Source: VGEM01 sp033764265 (GTDB lineage: Bacteria; Pseudomonadota; Alphaproteobacteria; Rhodospirillales; Rhodospirillaceae). From it: a stretch of DNA of 15,386 nt. Under the pieces are notes generated by a model. That model saw nothing but the letters and a program-made list of their open reading frames with translations. It ran no database searches and was not told the origin of the DNA. How positions within the stretch are numbered: the first letter of the stretch is position 1; each line of letters opens with the position of its first letter. The position numbers were made by a program, and so were the translations under genes. The stretch spans positions 1 to 15,386 of the forward strand of contig JANRJB010000034.1 in the NCBI GenBank assembly GCA_033764265.1, written 5' to 3'. Positions 1-6,485 of this stretch are shown in pieces.

Positions 1-845
1 CCACGGCGGCCCTGCTGATGGGCATCCCCATCGCGCACCTGCACGGCGGCGAGCTGACCGAGGGCGCGGTCGACGACGCCATCCGCCATGCCATCACCAA
101 GATGGCCGCGCTGCATTTCGCCGCCGCCGAACCCTACGCAAGGCGCATCGTGCAGATGGGCGAAGAGCCGGCCCGCGTTCACGTGGTCGGCGCACCCGGG
201 CTCGACAATCTGGTCGATGTTGCGGGGCTGAGCCGCGCCGGCCTGGCGGCGGAACTGAAATTGGACCTGGATCACGACGGTGGCGGGCGGCTGTTTGTCG
301 TGACTTATCATCCGGTGACGCAGGCGGTCGATCATGGCCGGGCCGGTGCTGCGGCGATGACCCAGGCGCTGGCGACGCACCCCGATGCCACCGTGCTGAT
401 CACCGGCGTCAACAGCGATGCCGGCCACGGCGCCATCCACGCCGCCTTGAGCGCCTTTGCCGCCGCCGAGCCCAGGCGCCGGCGGCTGACGGCTTCGCTT
501 GGCCGGCGGCTGTACCTGGGCGCGCTGAAACATGCCGATGCGGTGATCGGAAATTCGTCGTCGGGCCTGGTGGAGGCCCCGGCCCTGAATACGCCCACGG
601 TCAACATCGGCGACCGGCAGAAAGGCCGATTGCGGGCGGCCTCGGTGATCGACTGCGCCGAGGATGCCGGCTCGATTTCCGCGGCCATTGCGCAAGCCCT
701 CGACCCGACTTTCCGCGCCGGCGCGGCCCACGTCGCTCCGCCCTATGGGCGCGGCGGTGCGGCGACGCGGATCGCGGCGATCTTGGCGGACTGCGACCCG
801 GCTCAATTGAGCCGCAAGCGGTTCCACGACATAATCGGCGCCTGA
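1..845 (+). CDS. neuC: UDP-N-acetylglucosamine 2-epimerase (hydrolysing), NeuC/LegG type, 5' truncated
   Basis: The reading frame is open from base 3, so the gene starts before the window; the ATG at 18 is internal. About 280 C-terminal residues are visible. The segment HLHGGELTEGAVDDAIRHA, followed by a conserved Lys-Met and HFAAAEPYARR, is typical of hydrolysing UDP-GlcNAc 2-epimerases. Downstream, the conserved nucleotide-binding-side segments VTYHPVT, GNSSSGLVEAP and NIGDRQKGR are all present. The family releases UDP and a 2-epimerised sugar (ManNAc or a bacillosamine derivative), the first step toward sialic, legionaminic or related nonulosonic acids. It acts in the cytoplasm. The gene lies 31 bp before gmd on the same strand, so it likely belongs to one polysaccharide operon. 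The exact substrate (UDP-GlcNAc or diacetylbacillosamine) cannot be read from the sequence; the synthase genes that would settle it are outside the window. Confidence 0.9.
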   Translation, partial: TAALLMGIPIAHLHGGELTEGAVDDAIRHAITKMAALHFAAAEPYARRIVQMGEEPARVHVVGAPGLDNLVDVAGLSRAGLAAELKLDLDHDGGGRLFVVTYHPVTQAVDHGRAGAAAMTQALATHPDATVLITGVNSDAGHGAIHAALSAFAAAEPRRRRLTASLGRRLYLGALKHADAVIGNSSSGLVEAPALNTPTVNIGDRQKGRLRAASVIDCAEDAGSISAAIAQALDPTFRAGAAHVAPPYGRGGAATRIAAILADCDPAQLSRKRFHDIIGA

Positions 846-876
846 CCGACCTGCCCCACCCCATTTTCGTGCATTC

Positions 877-1950
877 ATGGCCGACAAAGTTGCACTGATC
901 ACCGGCGCCACCGGCCAGGACGGCGCCTACCTGGCCGAATTGCTGCTGGCCAAGGGTTACATCGTGCACGGGGTGAAACGGCGCTCGTCGTCGTTCAACA
1001 CCGGGCGCATCGACCATCTGTATCGCGACTTTCACGAAGCCGGCGTGCGCTTTTTCCTGCACTACGGCGACATGACCGACGCCACCAACCTGATCCGCCT
1101 GGTGCAGGAGGTGCAGCCCGACGAGATCTACAATCTCGCGGCGCAGAGCCACGTGCAGGTCAGCTTCGAGACGCCGGAATACACCGCCAATTCCGACGCG
1201 CTCGGCACCCTGCGCCTGCTGGAGGCCATGCGGATCCTGGGTTTGAAAGACCGGACGCGCTTCTACCAGGCCTCGACCTCGGAACTGTACGGCAAGGCGC
1301 GCGAAGTGCCGCAGAACGAGAACACACCGTTCTATCCGCGCAGCCCCTACGGCGCGGCCAAGCTTTACGCCTACTGGATCACGGTGAACTACCGCGAGGC
1401 CTATGGCTATCACGCCTCGAACGGCATTCTGTTCAACCACGAGAGCCCGCTGCGCGGCGAGACCTTCGTCACCCGCAAGATCACCCGCGCGGTGGCGGCC
1501 ATCGAGTTGGGGCTTCAGGACAAGGTCTACCTGGGCAATCTGGACGCCAAGCGCGACTGGGGCCATGCCCGGGACTACGTCGAGGGCATGTGGCGCATCC
1601 TGCAGCAACCCGCGCCCGACGACTATGTACTGGCCACCGGCGAAACGCACAGCGTGCGCGAGTTCGTCGAGCTGGCCTTCAAGGAAGTGGGCCGCACGGT
1701 GGCGTGGACGGGCAAGGGCGTGGACGAAACCGGCGTGGACGCCAAGACCGGCCAGGTGCTGGTGGCGATCGACCCGCGCTATTTCCGCCCGACCGAGGTC
1801 GACCTGCTTTTGGGCGATCCGGCCAAGGCGCACCGCGTTCTGGGCTGGCGCCACACCACGCCGTTCCTGACCATGGTCAAGGACATGGTGGCGAGCGACC
1901 TGCGAACGGTGAAAGAGGAGGCCGCCCGTTTCGAGCGGCATGAGCAGTAG
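877..1950 (+). CDS. gmd: GDP-mannose 4,6-dehydratase
   Basis: This enzyme converts GDP-D-mannose to GDP-4-keto-6-deoxy-D-mannose, the committed step to GDP-L-fucose, GDP-rhamnose and relatives. It is an extended short-chain dehydrogenase of 357 residues, a normal length. The N-terminus carries the NADP-binding glycine motif GATGQDGAYLAE (residues 10-21). The STSELYG segment gives Thr134 and Glu136, and SPYGAAK gives the Tyr158/Lys162 pair, matching the known catalytic set of the family with a two-residue shift from the E. coli enzyme. The family-specific segment FNHESPLRGETFVTRKI is intact. No clear Shine-Dalgarno sequence precedes the ATG, which suggests translational coupling to the upstream epimerase gene. 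The stop overlaps the start of the fucose synthase gene by 11 bp, and the two enzymes act in sequence. Confidence 0.97.
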   Translation: MADKVALITGATGQDGAYLAELLLAKGYIVHGVKRRSSSFNTGRIDHLYRDFHEAGVRFFLHYGDMTDATNLIRLVQEVQPDEIYNLAAQSHVQVSFETPEYTANSDALGTLRLLEAMRILGLKDRTRFYQASTSELYGKAREVPQNENTPFYPRSPYGAAKLYAYWITVNYREAYGYHASNGILFNHESPLRGETFVTRKITRAVAAIELGLQDKVYLGNLDAKRDWGHARDYVEGMWRILQQPAPDDYVLATGETHSVREFVELAFKEVGRTVAWTGKGVDETGVDAKTGQVLVAIDPRYFRPTEVDLLLGDPAKAHRVLGWRHTTPFLTMVKDMVASDLRTVKEEAARFERHEQ

Positions 1951-2902
1951 CACGATGACCGCGCCTTACGACCTGGCCGGCAAGCGGGTCTGGGTGGCGG
2001 GTCATGGCGGCATGGTCGGCGGTGCCCTGGTGCGCCGCCTGGCCGCTGAAAACTGCACCATCCTGACCGCGCCGCGCGCGCGGCTTGACCTGACCCGCCA
2101 GGCCGAAGTCGAGGCCTGGATGGCGGCCGAGCGGCCCCAGGCGGTGATCGTGGCCGCTGCCGTGGTCGGCGGAATACACGCCAACGACAGCCGACCGGTC
2201 GCGTTCCTGGCCGATAATCTAATGATCGAGACCCACATCATCGCCACCGCCCACAAGATCGGGGTGGAGAAGCTGTTGTTCCTGGGCTCGAGCTGCATCT
2301 ATCCGCGGCTGGCGCCCCAGCCGATCAACGAGGATGCGCTGCTGACCGGGCCGTTGGAACCCACCAACCAGTGGTACGCGGTGGCCAAAATCGCCGGCAT
2401 CAAGCTGTGCCAGGCCTACCGGCGCGAACACGGCCGCGACTTCATCGCCGCCATGCCGACCAATCTGTACGGCCCCGGCGACAATTTCGACCTGGAGACC
2501 AGCCACGTGCTGCCGGCGCTGCTGGTCAAAGCCCATCGCGCCAAGCTGGCGGGCGCGCCGTCCATGACCTTGTGGGGCACCGGCACGCCGCGCCGCGAAC
2601 TGATGTACGTCGACGACCTGGCCGACGCCTGTGTGTTCCTGTTGAAACACTATTCCGATGCGCAATTCGTCAACATCGGCACAGGCAGCGACGTGACCAT
2701 TGCCGAGCTGGCGCGGCTGGTGGCCGCGGCGGTGGGGTTTGCGGGCGGATTCGTCTTCGACCCGACCAGGCCCGACGGCACGCCGCGCAAACTGCTCGAT
2801 TGCTCGCGGCTGGCGGCCCTGGGCTGGCGGGCGCGCACGGCCCTGCCCGAGGGCATCGCCCGGACTTACGCGTGGTATCAGGAGCAGTACGGACATGATT
2901 GA
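1940..2902 (+). CDS. fcl: GDP-L-fucose synthase (GDP-4-keto-6-deoxymannose 3,5-epimerase/4-reductase)
   Basis: This enzyme performs the double epimerisation and NADPH reduction that turn the Gmd product into GDP-L-fucose (also called WcaG). It has 320 residues, close to the E. coli length. Visible features are the GHGGMVGG nucleotide-binding loop (21-28), Ser117 and Cys119 in GSSCIYP, Tyr146 and Lys150 in YAVAK, and His189 in ETSHVLP. These match the E. coli catalytic residues with a constant offset of ten. The start at 1940 overlaps gmd; an ATG at 1955 is a possible alternative, and neither has a strong Shine-Dalgarno sequence. The last codons (WYQEQYGHD) lie inside and just past a 15-bp repeat found again at 3379-3393. 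In that second copy the same frame would read WYQEHAARQS and stop, so the present C-terminus may have been replaced by an insertion. Confidence 0.96.
   Translation: MSSSTMTAPYDLAGKRVWVAGHGGMVGGALVRRLAAENCTILTAPRARLDLTRQAEVEAWMAAERPQAVIVAAAVVGGIHANDSRPVAFLADNLMIETHIIATAHKIGVEKLLFLGSSCIYPRLAPQPINEDALLTGPLEPTNQWYAVAKIAGIKLCQAYRREHGRDFIAAMPTNLYGPGDNFDLETSHVLPALLVKAHRAKLAGAPSMTLWGTGTPRRELMYVDDLADACVFLLKHYSDAQFVNIGTGSDVTIAELARLVAAAVGFAGGFVFDPTRPDGTPRKLLDCSRLAALGWRARTALPEGIARTYAWYQEQYGHD
2872..2886. repeat. 15-bp direct repeat, left copy (in the 3' end of fcl)
   Basis: GTGGTATCAGGAGCA occurs here and again at 3379-3393. The two copies bracket a 492-bp segment that includes low-G+C DNA. A 15-bp exact match this close is not expected by chance. 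The sequence encodes Trp-Tyr-Gln-Glu near the end of the fucose synthase. Confidence 0.85.
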
Positions 2903-2936
2903 TTTCTAGGATTCTCGTGAGTAGGAGCTTCTTGAG

Positions 2937-3221
2937 ATGCTTACAGCTATGAACATAGTGAGTTTGGTGTTTGACGTCCTTGTGTTCGTTTGCGCTGGCA
3001 TTTCAGCGCTATTCTGGTGGATGTCGGCAACAGTAAGAATTCCAGACATTCTCACCGGATTCTCGGTTCCTCTGGGGTCCGTTGGATACTCCTCAGTAAG
3101 CGCCGAGCCATTAATCGCTGCGTTGAGTGAAACGACCCGTTCCGCAAAGCTCGGGGCAATGTGGGCCTTTGCCGCCGCATTCGCAGCGCTGACCAAAGCG
3201 TTCTTGATCCTGATTACCTGA
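2937..3221 (+). CDS. Small orphan membrane protein, 94 residues, function unknown
   Basis: I do not recognise a named family. The protein has two likely membrane segments: residues about 6-29 (rich in Val, Leu, Phe, ending in a Trp-Trp pair) and about 72-93. Between them lies a roughly 40-residue polar linker with Ser, Thr, Pro and a few charges. This helix-Trp-Trp-linker-helix layout resembles small hypothetical membrane proteins seen as singletons in Proteobacteria, which is only a recollection. AGGAG at 2923-2927 sits 9 bp before the ATG, supporting the start; the ATG at 2949 is a weaker alternative. The stretch is visibly richer in A+T and uses codons such as AGT, ATA, TTA and GTA that its neighbours avoid, which points to recent acquisition. 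It lies in the segment bracketed by the 15-bp repeats and has no obvious partner gene. Confidence 0.65.
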   Translation: MLTAMNIVSLVFDVLVFVCAGISALFWWMSATVRIPDILTGFSVPLGSVGYSSVSAEPLIAALSETTRSAKLGAMWAFAAAFAALTKAFLILIT

Positions 3222-3228
3222 CCTGACC

Positions 3229-3258
3229 TCAATTCTGTTGGCTCCAATTCTGTTGGCT
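3229..3258. repeat. Two tandem 15-bp units just after the small membrane protein gene
   Basis: Units 3229-3243 and 3244-3258 are identical except for the first base; the shared 14-mer is CAATTCTGTTGGCT. The preceding bases (ACCTG ACCTG ACCTC at 3216-3230) are also a short direct repeat. Both look like slippage products in the non-coding tail of the low-G+C insert. Confidence 0.75.
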
Positions 3259-3269
3259 GGTCCCAATCG

Positions 3270-3380
3270 ACCCCCTCACCCTGCTTTCGGTATGGCGCGC
3301 CATCGGGCGCGTCGCCCTCGGCACGCCAACCTACAGCAGCCCTCTCCCCCTGAAAGGGGGAGAGGGTTGGGTGAGGGGGT
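3270..3380. repeat. MITE-like intergenic repeat with 12-bp terminal inverted repeats
   Basis: The ends are ACCCCCTCACCC (3270-3281) and its exact reverse complement GGGTGAGGGGGT (3369-3380). Inside is a 12-bp stem with a 3-nt loop: CCCTCTCCCCCT (3340-3351) pairs with AGGGGGAGAGGG (3355-3366). There is also a perfect 12-bp palindrome, ATGGCGCGCCAT (3292-3303), and a small GGGCG/CGCCC hairpin (3305-3317). The CCCTCACCC plus CCCTCTCCC/GGGAGAGGG signature resembles widespread non-coding intergenic repeats of high-G+C Proteobacteria. No transposase is present. The hairpin may end transcription from upstream, but no T-run follows it. Confidence 0.7.
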
Positions 3381-3393
3381 GGTATCAGGAGCA
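3379..3393. repeat. 15-bp direct repeat, right copy
   Basis: Exact copy of GTGGTATCAGGAGCA at 2872-2886. Its first two bases coincide with the end of the MITE-like element. Read in the fucose synthase frame it continues as ten codons and a TGA at 3410-3412, which looks like a displaced gene end. Confidence 0.85.
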
Positions 3394-3521
3394 CGCCGCG
3401 CGCCAATCGTGATCCGCCGCTGCGTTCCGGCTTGAACCGGCCGCGCGCGCCGCTTAGAAAACGCGGATACCTCTTTTCCCGCGGCCGTGCATCGACGCGT
3501 CGGCGTGGGCCACGGCGGGCG

Positions 3522-4451
3522 ATGCAGATTTATCTTCCGATCGCCGAGATGTCGGTCAACGTCTTCCTGCTGTTGGGCATGGGCGGCGCGGTCGGACTGC
3601 TGTCGGGGCTGTTCGGCGTCGGCGGCGGGTTCCTGATGACACCGCTGTTGATCTTCCTGGGCGTGCCGGCGGCGGTCGCGGTCGGCACCGAAGCCAACCA
3701 GATCGTCGCCTCGTCGGTGTCGGGCGTGCTGGCGCACATGCGCCGCGGCAACGTCGACTTCAAGATGGGCGGTGTGCTGACGGTCGGCGGCTTTATCGGA
3801 TCGGGCCTGGGCGTGTGGCTGTTCTCGATCCTGCAGGGCATGGGCCAGGTCGAGCTGGTCATCTCGCTGTGCTACGTGGTGTTCCTGGGCATCATCGGCG
3901 GCCTGATGCTGTGGGAAAGCCTGCCCGGCGTGATGCGCAAGCGCAGCGCCACGCCCGCCCCGTCCGCCGAGCAGCGCGGTGCCGGCCGCCATACCTGGAT
4001 TCACGGCCTGCCGTTCAAGATGCGCTTCACCCGCTCGCGGCTTTACATCTCCGCACTGATGCCGCTGACGGTGGGCTTCGTGGTCGGCGTGCTGGCGGCG
4101 ATCATGGGCGTCGGCGGCGGCTTCATCATGGTGCCGGCGATGATCTACCTGATCGGCATGCCGACCCAGGTGGTGATCGGCACGTCGCTGTTTCAGATCA
4201 TCTTCGTCACCGCCAACACCACTTTTCTGCAGGCCACCGTCAACCAGACCGTGGATGTCGTGCTGGCCATTCTCTTGCTGATCGGCGGCGTGATCGGCGC
4301 GCAGATCGGCGCCGCCCTGGGCGCCAAACTGAAGAGCGAGCAACTGCGGTCGTTGCTGGCGCTGATCGTGCTGGGGGTGTGCCTGCGGCTGGCCTTCGAC
4401 CTGGTGGTCTCCCCGCCCGACTTCTATTCGCTGGGGGGCGGCGAGGAATGA
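3522..4451 (+). CDS. TauE/SafE family membrane exporter (DUF81 permease)
   Basis: This is a 309-residue inner-membrane protein with about eight hydrophobic segments. It has the two-fold internal repeat typical of the TauE/SafE (COG0730) family: GVGGGFLMTPLL near residues 32-43 and GVGGGFIMVPAMI near 196-208. Each is followed by a conserved Gly-Thr stretch (VGTEANQ, then IGTSLFQ). Family members are linked to export or uptake of sulfite, sulfoacetate or other small organic anions, but the substrate here is unknown. The frame runs upstream to a TTG at 3432, but that extension is Arg-rich and low-complexity, so the ATG at 3522 is preferred; its Shine-Dalgarno sequence is weak. The stop overlaps the next gene as ATGA, so the two are probably co-translated. 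Confidence 0.92.
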   Translation: MQIYLPIAEMSVNVFLLLGMGGAVGLLSGLFGVGGGFLMTPLLIFLGVPAAVAVGTEANQIVASSVSGVLAHMRRGNVDFKMGGVLTVGGFIGSGLGVWLFSILQGMGQVELVISLCYVVFLGIIGGLMLWESLPGVMRKRSATPAPSAEQRGAGRHTWIHGLPFKMRFTRSRLYISALMPLTVGFVVGVLAAIMGVGGGFIMVPAMIYLIGMPTQVVIGTSLFQIIFVTANTTFLQATVNQTVDVVLAILLLIGGVIGAQIGAALGAKLKSEQLRSLLALIVLGVCLRLAFDLVVSPPDFYSLGGGEE

Positions 4452-5194
4452 CCGCGCCGATGGCGTTCGCGGTTGTCGCGGGCCTGCTGGCCGCGACGGC
4501 GGCCCGGGCCCAGGAGACGCCACTGGTGGCCGATGTGTCCGAGCATCTGGTGGCCATCACCTCGGGCTTCACCGGCAAGGACGTGCTGCTGTTCGGGTCC
4601 ACCGACGGCCCCGGCGACATCGCCGTGGTGGTGAAAGGCCCGGCGCGCGACGAGACGGTGCGCAAGAAGAACCGCGTCGGCCCGATCTGGATCAACACCG
4701 AGTCCGTCACCTTCCGCGAGGTGCCGTCGTTTTATCGCGTGGCGTCGAGCCGGCCGCTGGAGGAGTTCGCGCCCCAGGCCTTGCTGTCGCGTTTTCAGAT
4801 CGGGGCCGCCAACGTGCGCCTTGACGGCGCCGACGAAAGCCTGAGCCCCGCAACGCTGGCCGAATTCCGCGCCGCGCTGGTGCGCCTGAAAACCAGCGAG
4901 AACCTGTACGACGAAGGCCTCGGTTCGGTGAACATGATGTCGAACCGGCTGTTCCGCACCGAGCTGCACTTTCCCGCCAACGTGCCGACCGGCACATATT
5001 TCGTCGAGGTTTACCTGTTCCGCAACGGCGCGGTGGCCAGCGCCGAAATCGTGCCGTTCACCATCAGCAAGATCGGCTTCGGCGCGGAGGTCTACGACTT
5101 CGCCCACCGCTTCGGCTGGATCTACGGCCTTTTGGCGATCGCGGTGGCGGTCGGCGCCGGCTGGGCGGCCAGCGCGGCGTTCCGCCGGGCGTGA
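4448..5194 (+). CDS. TIGR02186 (Alph_Pro_TM) family exported membrane-anchored protein
   Basis: This 248-residue protein has an N-terminal signal peptide (about residues 1-22, Ala-rich, with an ARA-Q cleavage site), a predicted periplasmic domain and one C-terminal membrane helix (about 221-245) ending in Arg-Arg-Ala. The sequence, including VADVSEHLVAITSGFTGKDV, DIAVVVKGP and RKKNRVGPIWIN, fits the alphaproteobacterial family of unknown function TIGR02186/PF09608 as I remember it. GAGG lies just before the ATG at 4448, and the 4-bp ATGA overlap couples it to the TauE/SafE permease gene. This pairing recurs in Alphaproteobacteria, so the protein may act as a periplasmic partner of the exporter. 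That role is inference; no catalytic motif is visible. Confidence 0.88.
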   Translation: MTAPMAFAVVAGLLAATAARAQETPLVADVSEHLVAITSGFTGKDVLLFGSTDGPGDIAVVVKGPARDETVRKKNRVGPIWINTESVTFREVPSFYRVASSRPLEEFAPQALLSRFQIGAANVRLDGADESLSPATLAEFRAALVRLKTSENLYDEGLGSVNMMSNRLFRTELHFPANVPTGTYFVEVYLFRNGAVASAEIVPFTISKIGFGAEVYDFAHRFGWIYGLLAIAVAVGAGWAASAAFRRA

Positions 5195-5205
5195 GGACAA
5201 ACGCC

Positions 5206-5724
5206 ATGGCCGCCGACGCGCCCACCCCGACCCCGAATGCGCCGCAGAACCCGACACCGGAACCGGCGCGCAAGTTCCTGGTGGTGGTCGACGGCAGCGT
5301 CGAGATGCGCGCGGCGCTGCGCTTCGCCTGCCGGCGGGCCAAGCATACCGACGGGATCGTCGCGCTGTTGTATGTGGTGCCGAAGACCGAGTTCCATCAC
5401 TTCGCCGCCATCGGCGAGCTGATGGACCGCGAGGCGCGCAGTGACGCCGAAAAACTGCTGCAACAGCTGGCCGCCGAAGTGCATCGCCAGACCGGCCGTT
5501 ACCCCAGCTTCTACATCCGCGAGGGCGATGTGTTGACCCAGCTCCTGGACGTGATCGCCGGCGACCGCAGCTTTTCGGTGCTGGTGCTGGGGGCCGGCGG
5601 CGGCGGCGAAGGGCCCGGGCCGATCGTCTCGGCCCTGTCGGGCAAACTGGCCGGCAAGATCCGCATTCCGGTGACCATCGTTCCCGGCACGTTGACCGAC
5701 GACAAGCTGGAAGCCGTCACCTGA
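5206..5724 (+). CDS. Universal stress protein, UspA family
   Basis: This is a 172-residue cytoplasmic protein with one Usp domain. A Pro-rich N-terminal tail of about 20 residues precedes the first beta strand (KFLVVVDGSVEMRAALRFA). The C-terminal part VLVLGAGGGGEGPGP...GKLAGKIRIPVTIVP corresponds to the family's nucleotide-binding Gly-rich loop and last strand, though the loop is unusually Gly-rich and departs from the usual G-x2-G-x9-G(S/T) form, so ATP binding is uncertain. The ATG at 5206 is chosen because GAGGA lies about 9 bp upstream; a GTG at 5191 overlapping the preceding stop is the alternative. It is probably the third gene of the TauE/SafE operon. In related genomes I recall usp sitting between trpS and nfuA, and here it still precedes nfuA. 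Confidence 0.9.
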   Translation: MAADAPTPTPNAPQNPTPEPARKFLVVVDGSVEMRAALRFACRRAKHTDGIVALLYVVPKTEFHHFAAIGELMDREARSDAEKLLQQLAAEVHRQTGRYPSFYIREGDVLTQLLDVIAGDRSFSVLVLGAGGGGEGPGPIVSALSGKLAGKIRIPVTIVPGTLTDDKLEAVT

Positions 5725-5773
5725 CCGGCGCGACCCGGGCAACCGGGCCTGGATCAAGGAGTTACGGCCGCGC

Positions 5774-5802
5774 TTGATTTCGGACCGCTGCGGTCCTAAT
5801 TA
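5774..5802 (+). promoter_or_regulatory. Candidate nfuA promoter with a palindrome in its spacer
   Basis: TTGATT (5774-5779) and TAATTA (5797-5802) are 17 bp apart, a standard sigma-70 spacing, though the -10 match is poor. The spacer is almost filled by a perfect dyad GGACCG-CTG-CGGTCC (5782-5796). An ATCAAG/CTTGAT inverted pair (5753-5758 and 5773-5778) overlaps the -35 side. The dyad could be an operator, or the region could instead form hairpins ending the usp transcript; no T-run follows. Confidence 0.35.
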
Positions 5803-5893
5803 ACCCTACTGTCCAACCGCCTTTTTCGTATACGCCCCAGTCGCGGCCCGGGCCTCGCCGCCCGCGGGCCGTGCTGACGAAAGGAACGCCCCG

Positions 5894-6460
5894 ATGTTCA
5901 TCCAGACCGAGGAAACACCCAATCCGGCGACCTTGAAATTCCTGCCGGGCCGCACGGTGATGGGGTCGGGCGTGGCCGATTTCACCACGCCGGCGGCGGC
6001 GGCCGGCTCGCCCTTGGCGGCGGCCCTGTTCGCCATCGATGGCGTCACCTCGGTGTTTTTCGGGGCGGAGTTCGTCACCGTCACCAAGAGCGCCGAGAAA
6101 TCCTGGCAAGCGCTGAAGCCGATGATCCTGGGCGCGATCATGGATCACTTCACCTCGGGCGCGCCGCTTTTGGCCGACGGCGCCGCGACGGCGGACAACG
6201 GCAGCGACGAGGTCAACGAAGGCATCGGCGCCGAGGTGGTGGCCCAGATCAAGGAATTGATCGAGACCCGGGTGCGCCCGGCGGTGGCCCAGGACGGCGG
6301 CGACATCATCTACAAGGGATTCAAGAACGGCACGGTCTACTTGAACATGCGCGGCAGTTGCGCCGGGTGCCCCAGTTCGACCGCGACCTTGAAGATGGGC
6401 ATCGAGAACATGTTGCGCCACTACATCCCCGAAGTGCTGCAGGTGGAAGCGGTCGCCTGA
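5894..6460 (+). CDS. nfuA: NifU-like Fe-S cluster carrier, Nfu type
   Basis: This 188-residue protein has the two-domain layout of Nfu scaffolds/carriers. The N-terminal Nfu_N domain (about 1-90) begins with the hallmark MFIQTEETPNPATLKFLPG. An acidic linker follows (about 95-110), then a C-terminal NifU domain (about 112-185) with RPAVAQDGGDI and the cluster-binding Cys156-x-x-Cys159 (CAGC). Such proteins bind a [4Fe-4S] cluster between two protomers and pass it to apo-enzymes; they resemble mitochondrial Nfu1 more than E. coli NfuA, whose N-terminal domain differs. AAAGGAA lies about 10 bp before the ATG. A 169-bp gap separates it from usp and holds a candidate promoter, so it may be expressed independently of the upstream operon. 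It is followed closely by the glucosaminidase gene. Confidence 0.95.
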   Translation: MFIQTEETPNPATLKFLPGRTVMGSGVADFTTPAAAAGSPLAAALFAIDGVTSVFFGAEFVTVTKSAEKSWQALKPMILGAIMDHFTSGAPLLADGAATADNGSDEVNEGIGAEVVAQIKELIETRVRPAVAQDGGDIIYKGFKNGTVYLNMRGSCAGCPSSTATLKMGIENMLRHYIPEVLQVEAVA

Positions 6461-6485
6461 CGACGGCCGCCGCCGAGACGACAAG

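Larger units (their letters stand above)
3222..3521. other. 300-bp stretch without a convincing gene
   Basis: This stretch holds the tandem repeat, the MITE-like hairpin element (3270-3380), the right copy of the 15-bp repeat and about 130 bp of high-G+C DNA leading to the permease start at 3522. Frames open through 3238-3435 and 3432-3521 give only Arg/Pro-rich or low-complexity peptides and look spurious. No tRNA or convincing promoter was identified. Confidence 0.6.

Noticed and set aside
601..1953. 450-codon open frame antisense to gmd
   Set aside because: It mirrors gmd, a fully conserved enzyme. The His/Arg/Gly-rich composition is typical of the antisense of high-G+C genes.
2872..3393. 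Integrative element with attL/attR
   Set aside because: The 15-bp repeats fit the geometry, but the segment is far too short and has no integrase or excisionase. Kept only as an insertion or duplication hypothesis.
2906..3406. 166-codon minus-strand frame across the insert
   Set aside because: It overlaps the better supported 94-residue gene and runs through the hairpin repeat; the translation is low-complexity with no recognisable motif.
3238..3435. 65-codon plus-strand frame through the hairpin element
   Set aside because: It is made mostly of inverted-repeat sequence, has a low-complexity product and no ribosome site.
3432..3521. N-terminal extension of the TauE/SafE permease from a TTG
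   Set aside because: The 30 extra residues are Arg/Pro-rich, unlike the family, which starts near the first membrane helix. The ATG at 3522 fits better.
3276..4523. 415-codon frame antisense to the permease gene
   Set aside because: The product is Gln/His/Arg-rich and mirrors a membrane-protein gene; no domain recognised.
5725..5893. tRNA or small RNA gene between usp and nfuA
   Set aside because: The hairpins there do not form a cloverleaf and there is no CCA end or T-run terminator.
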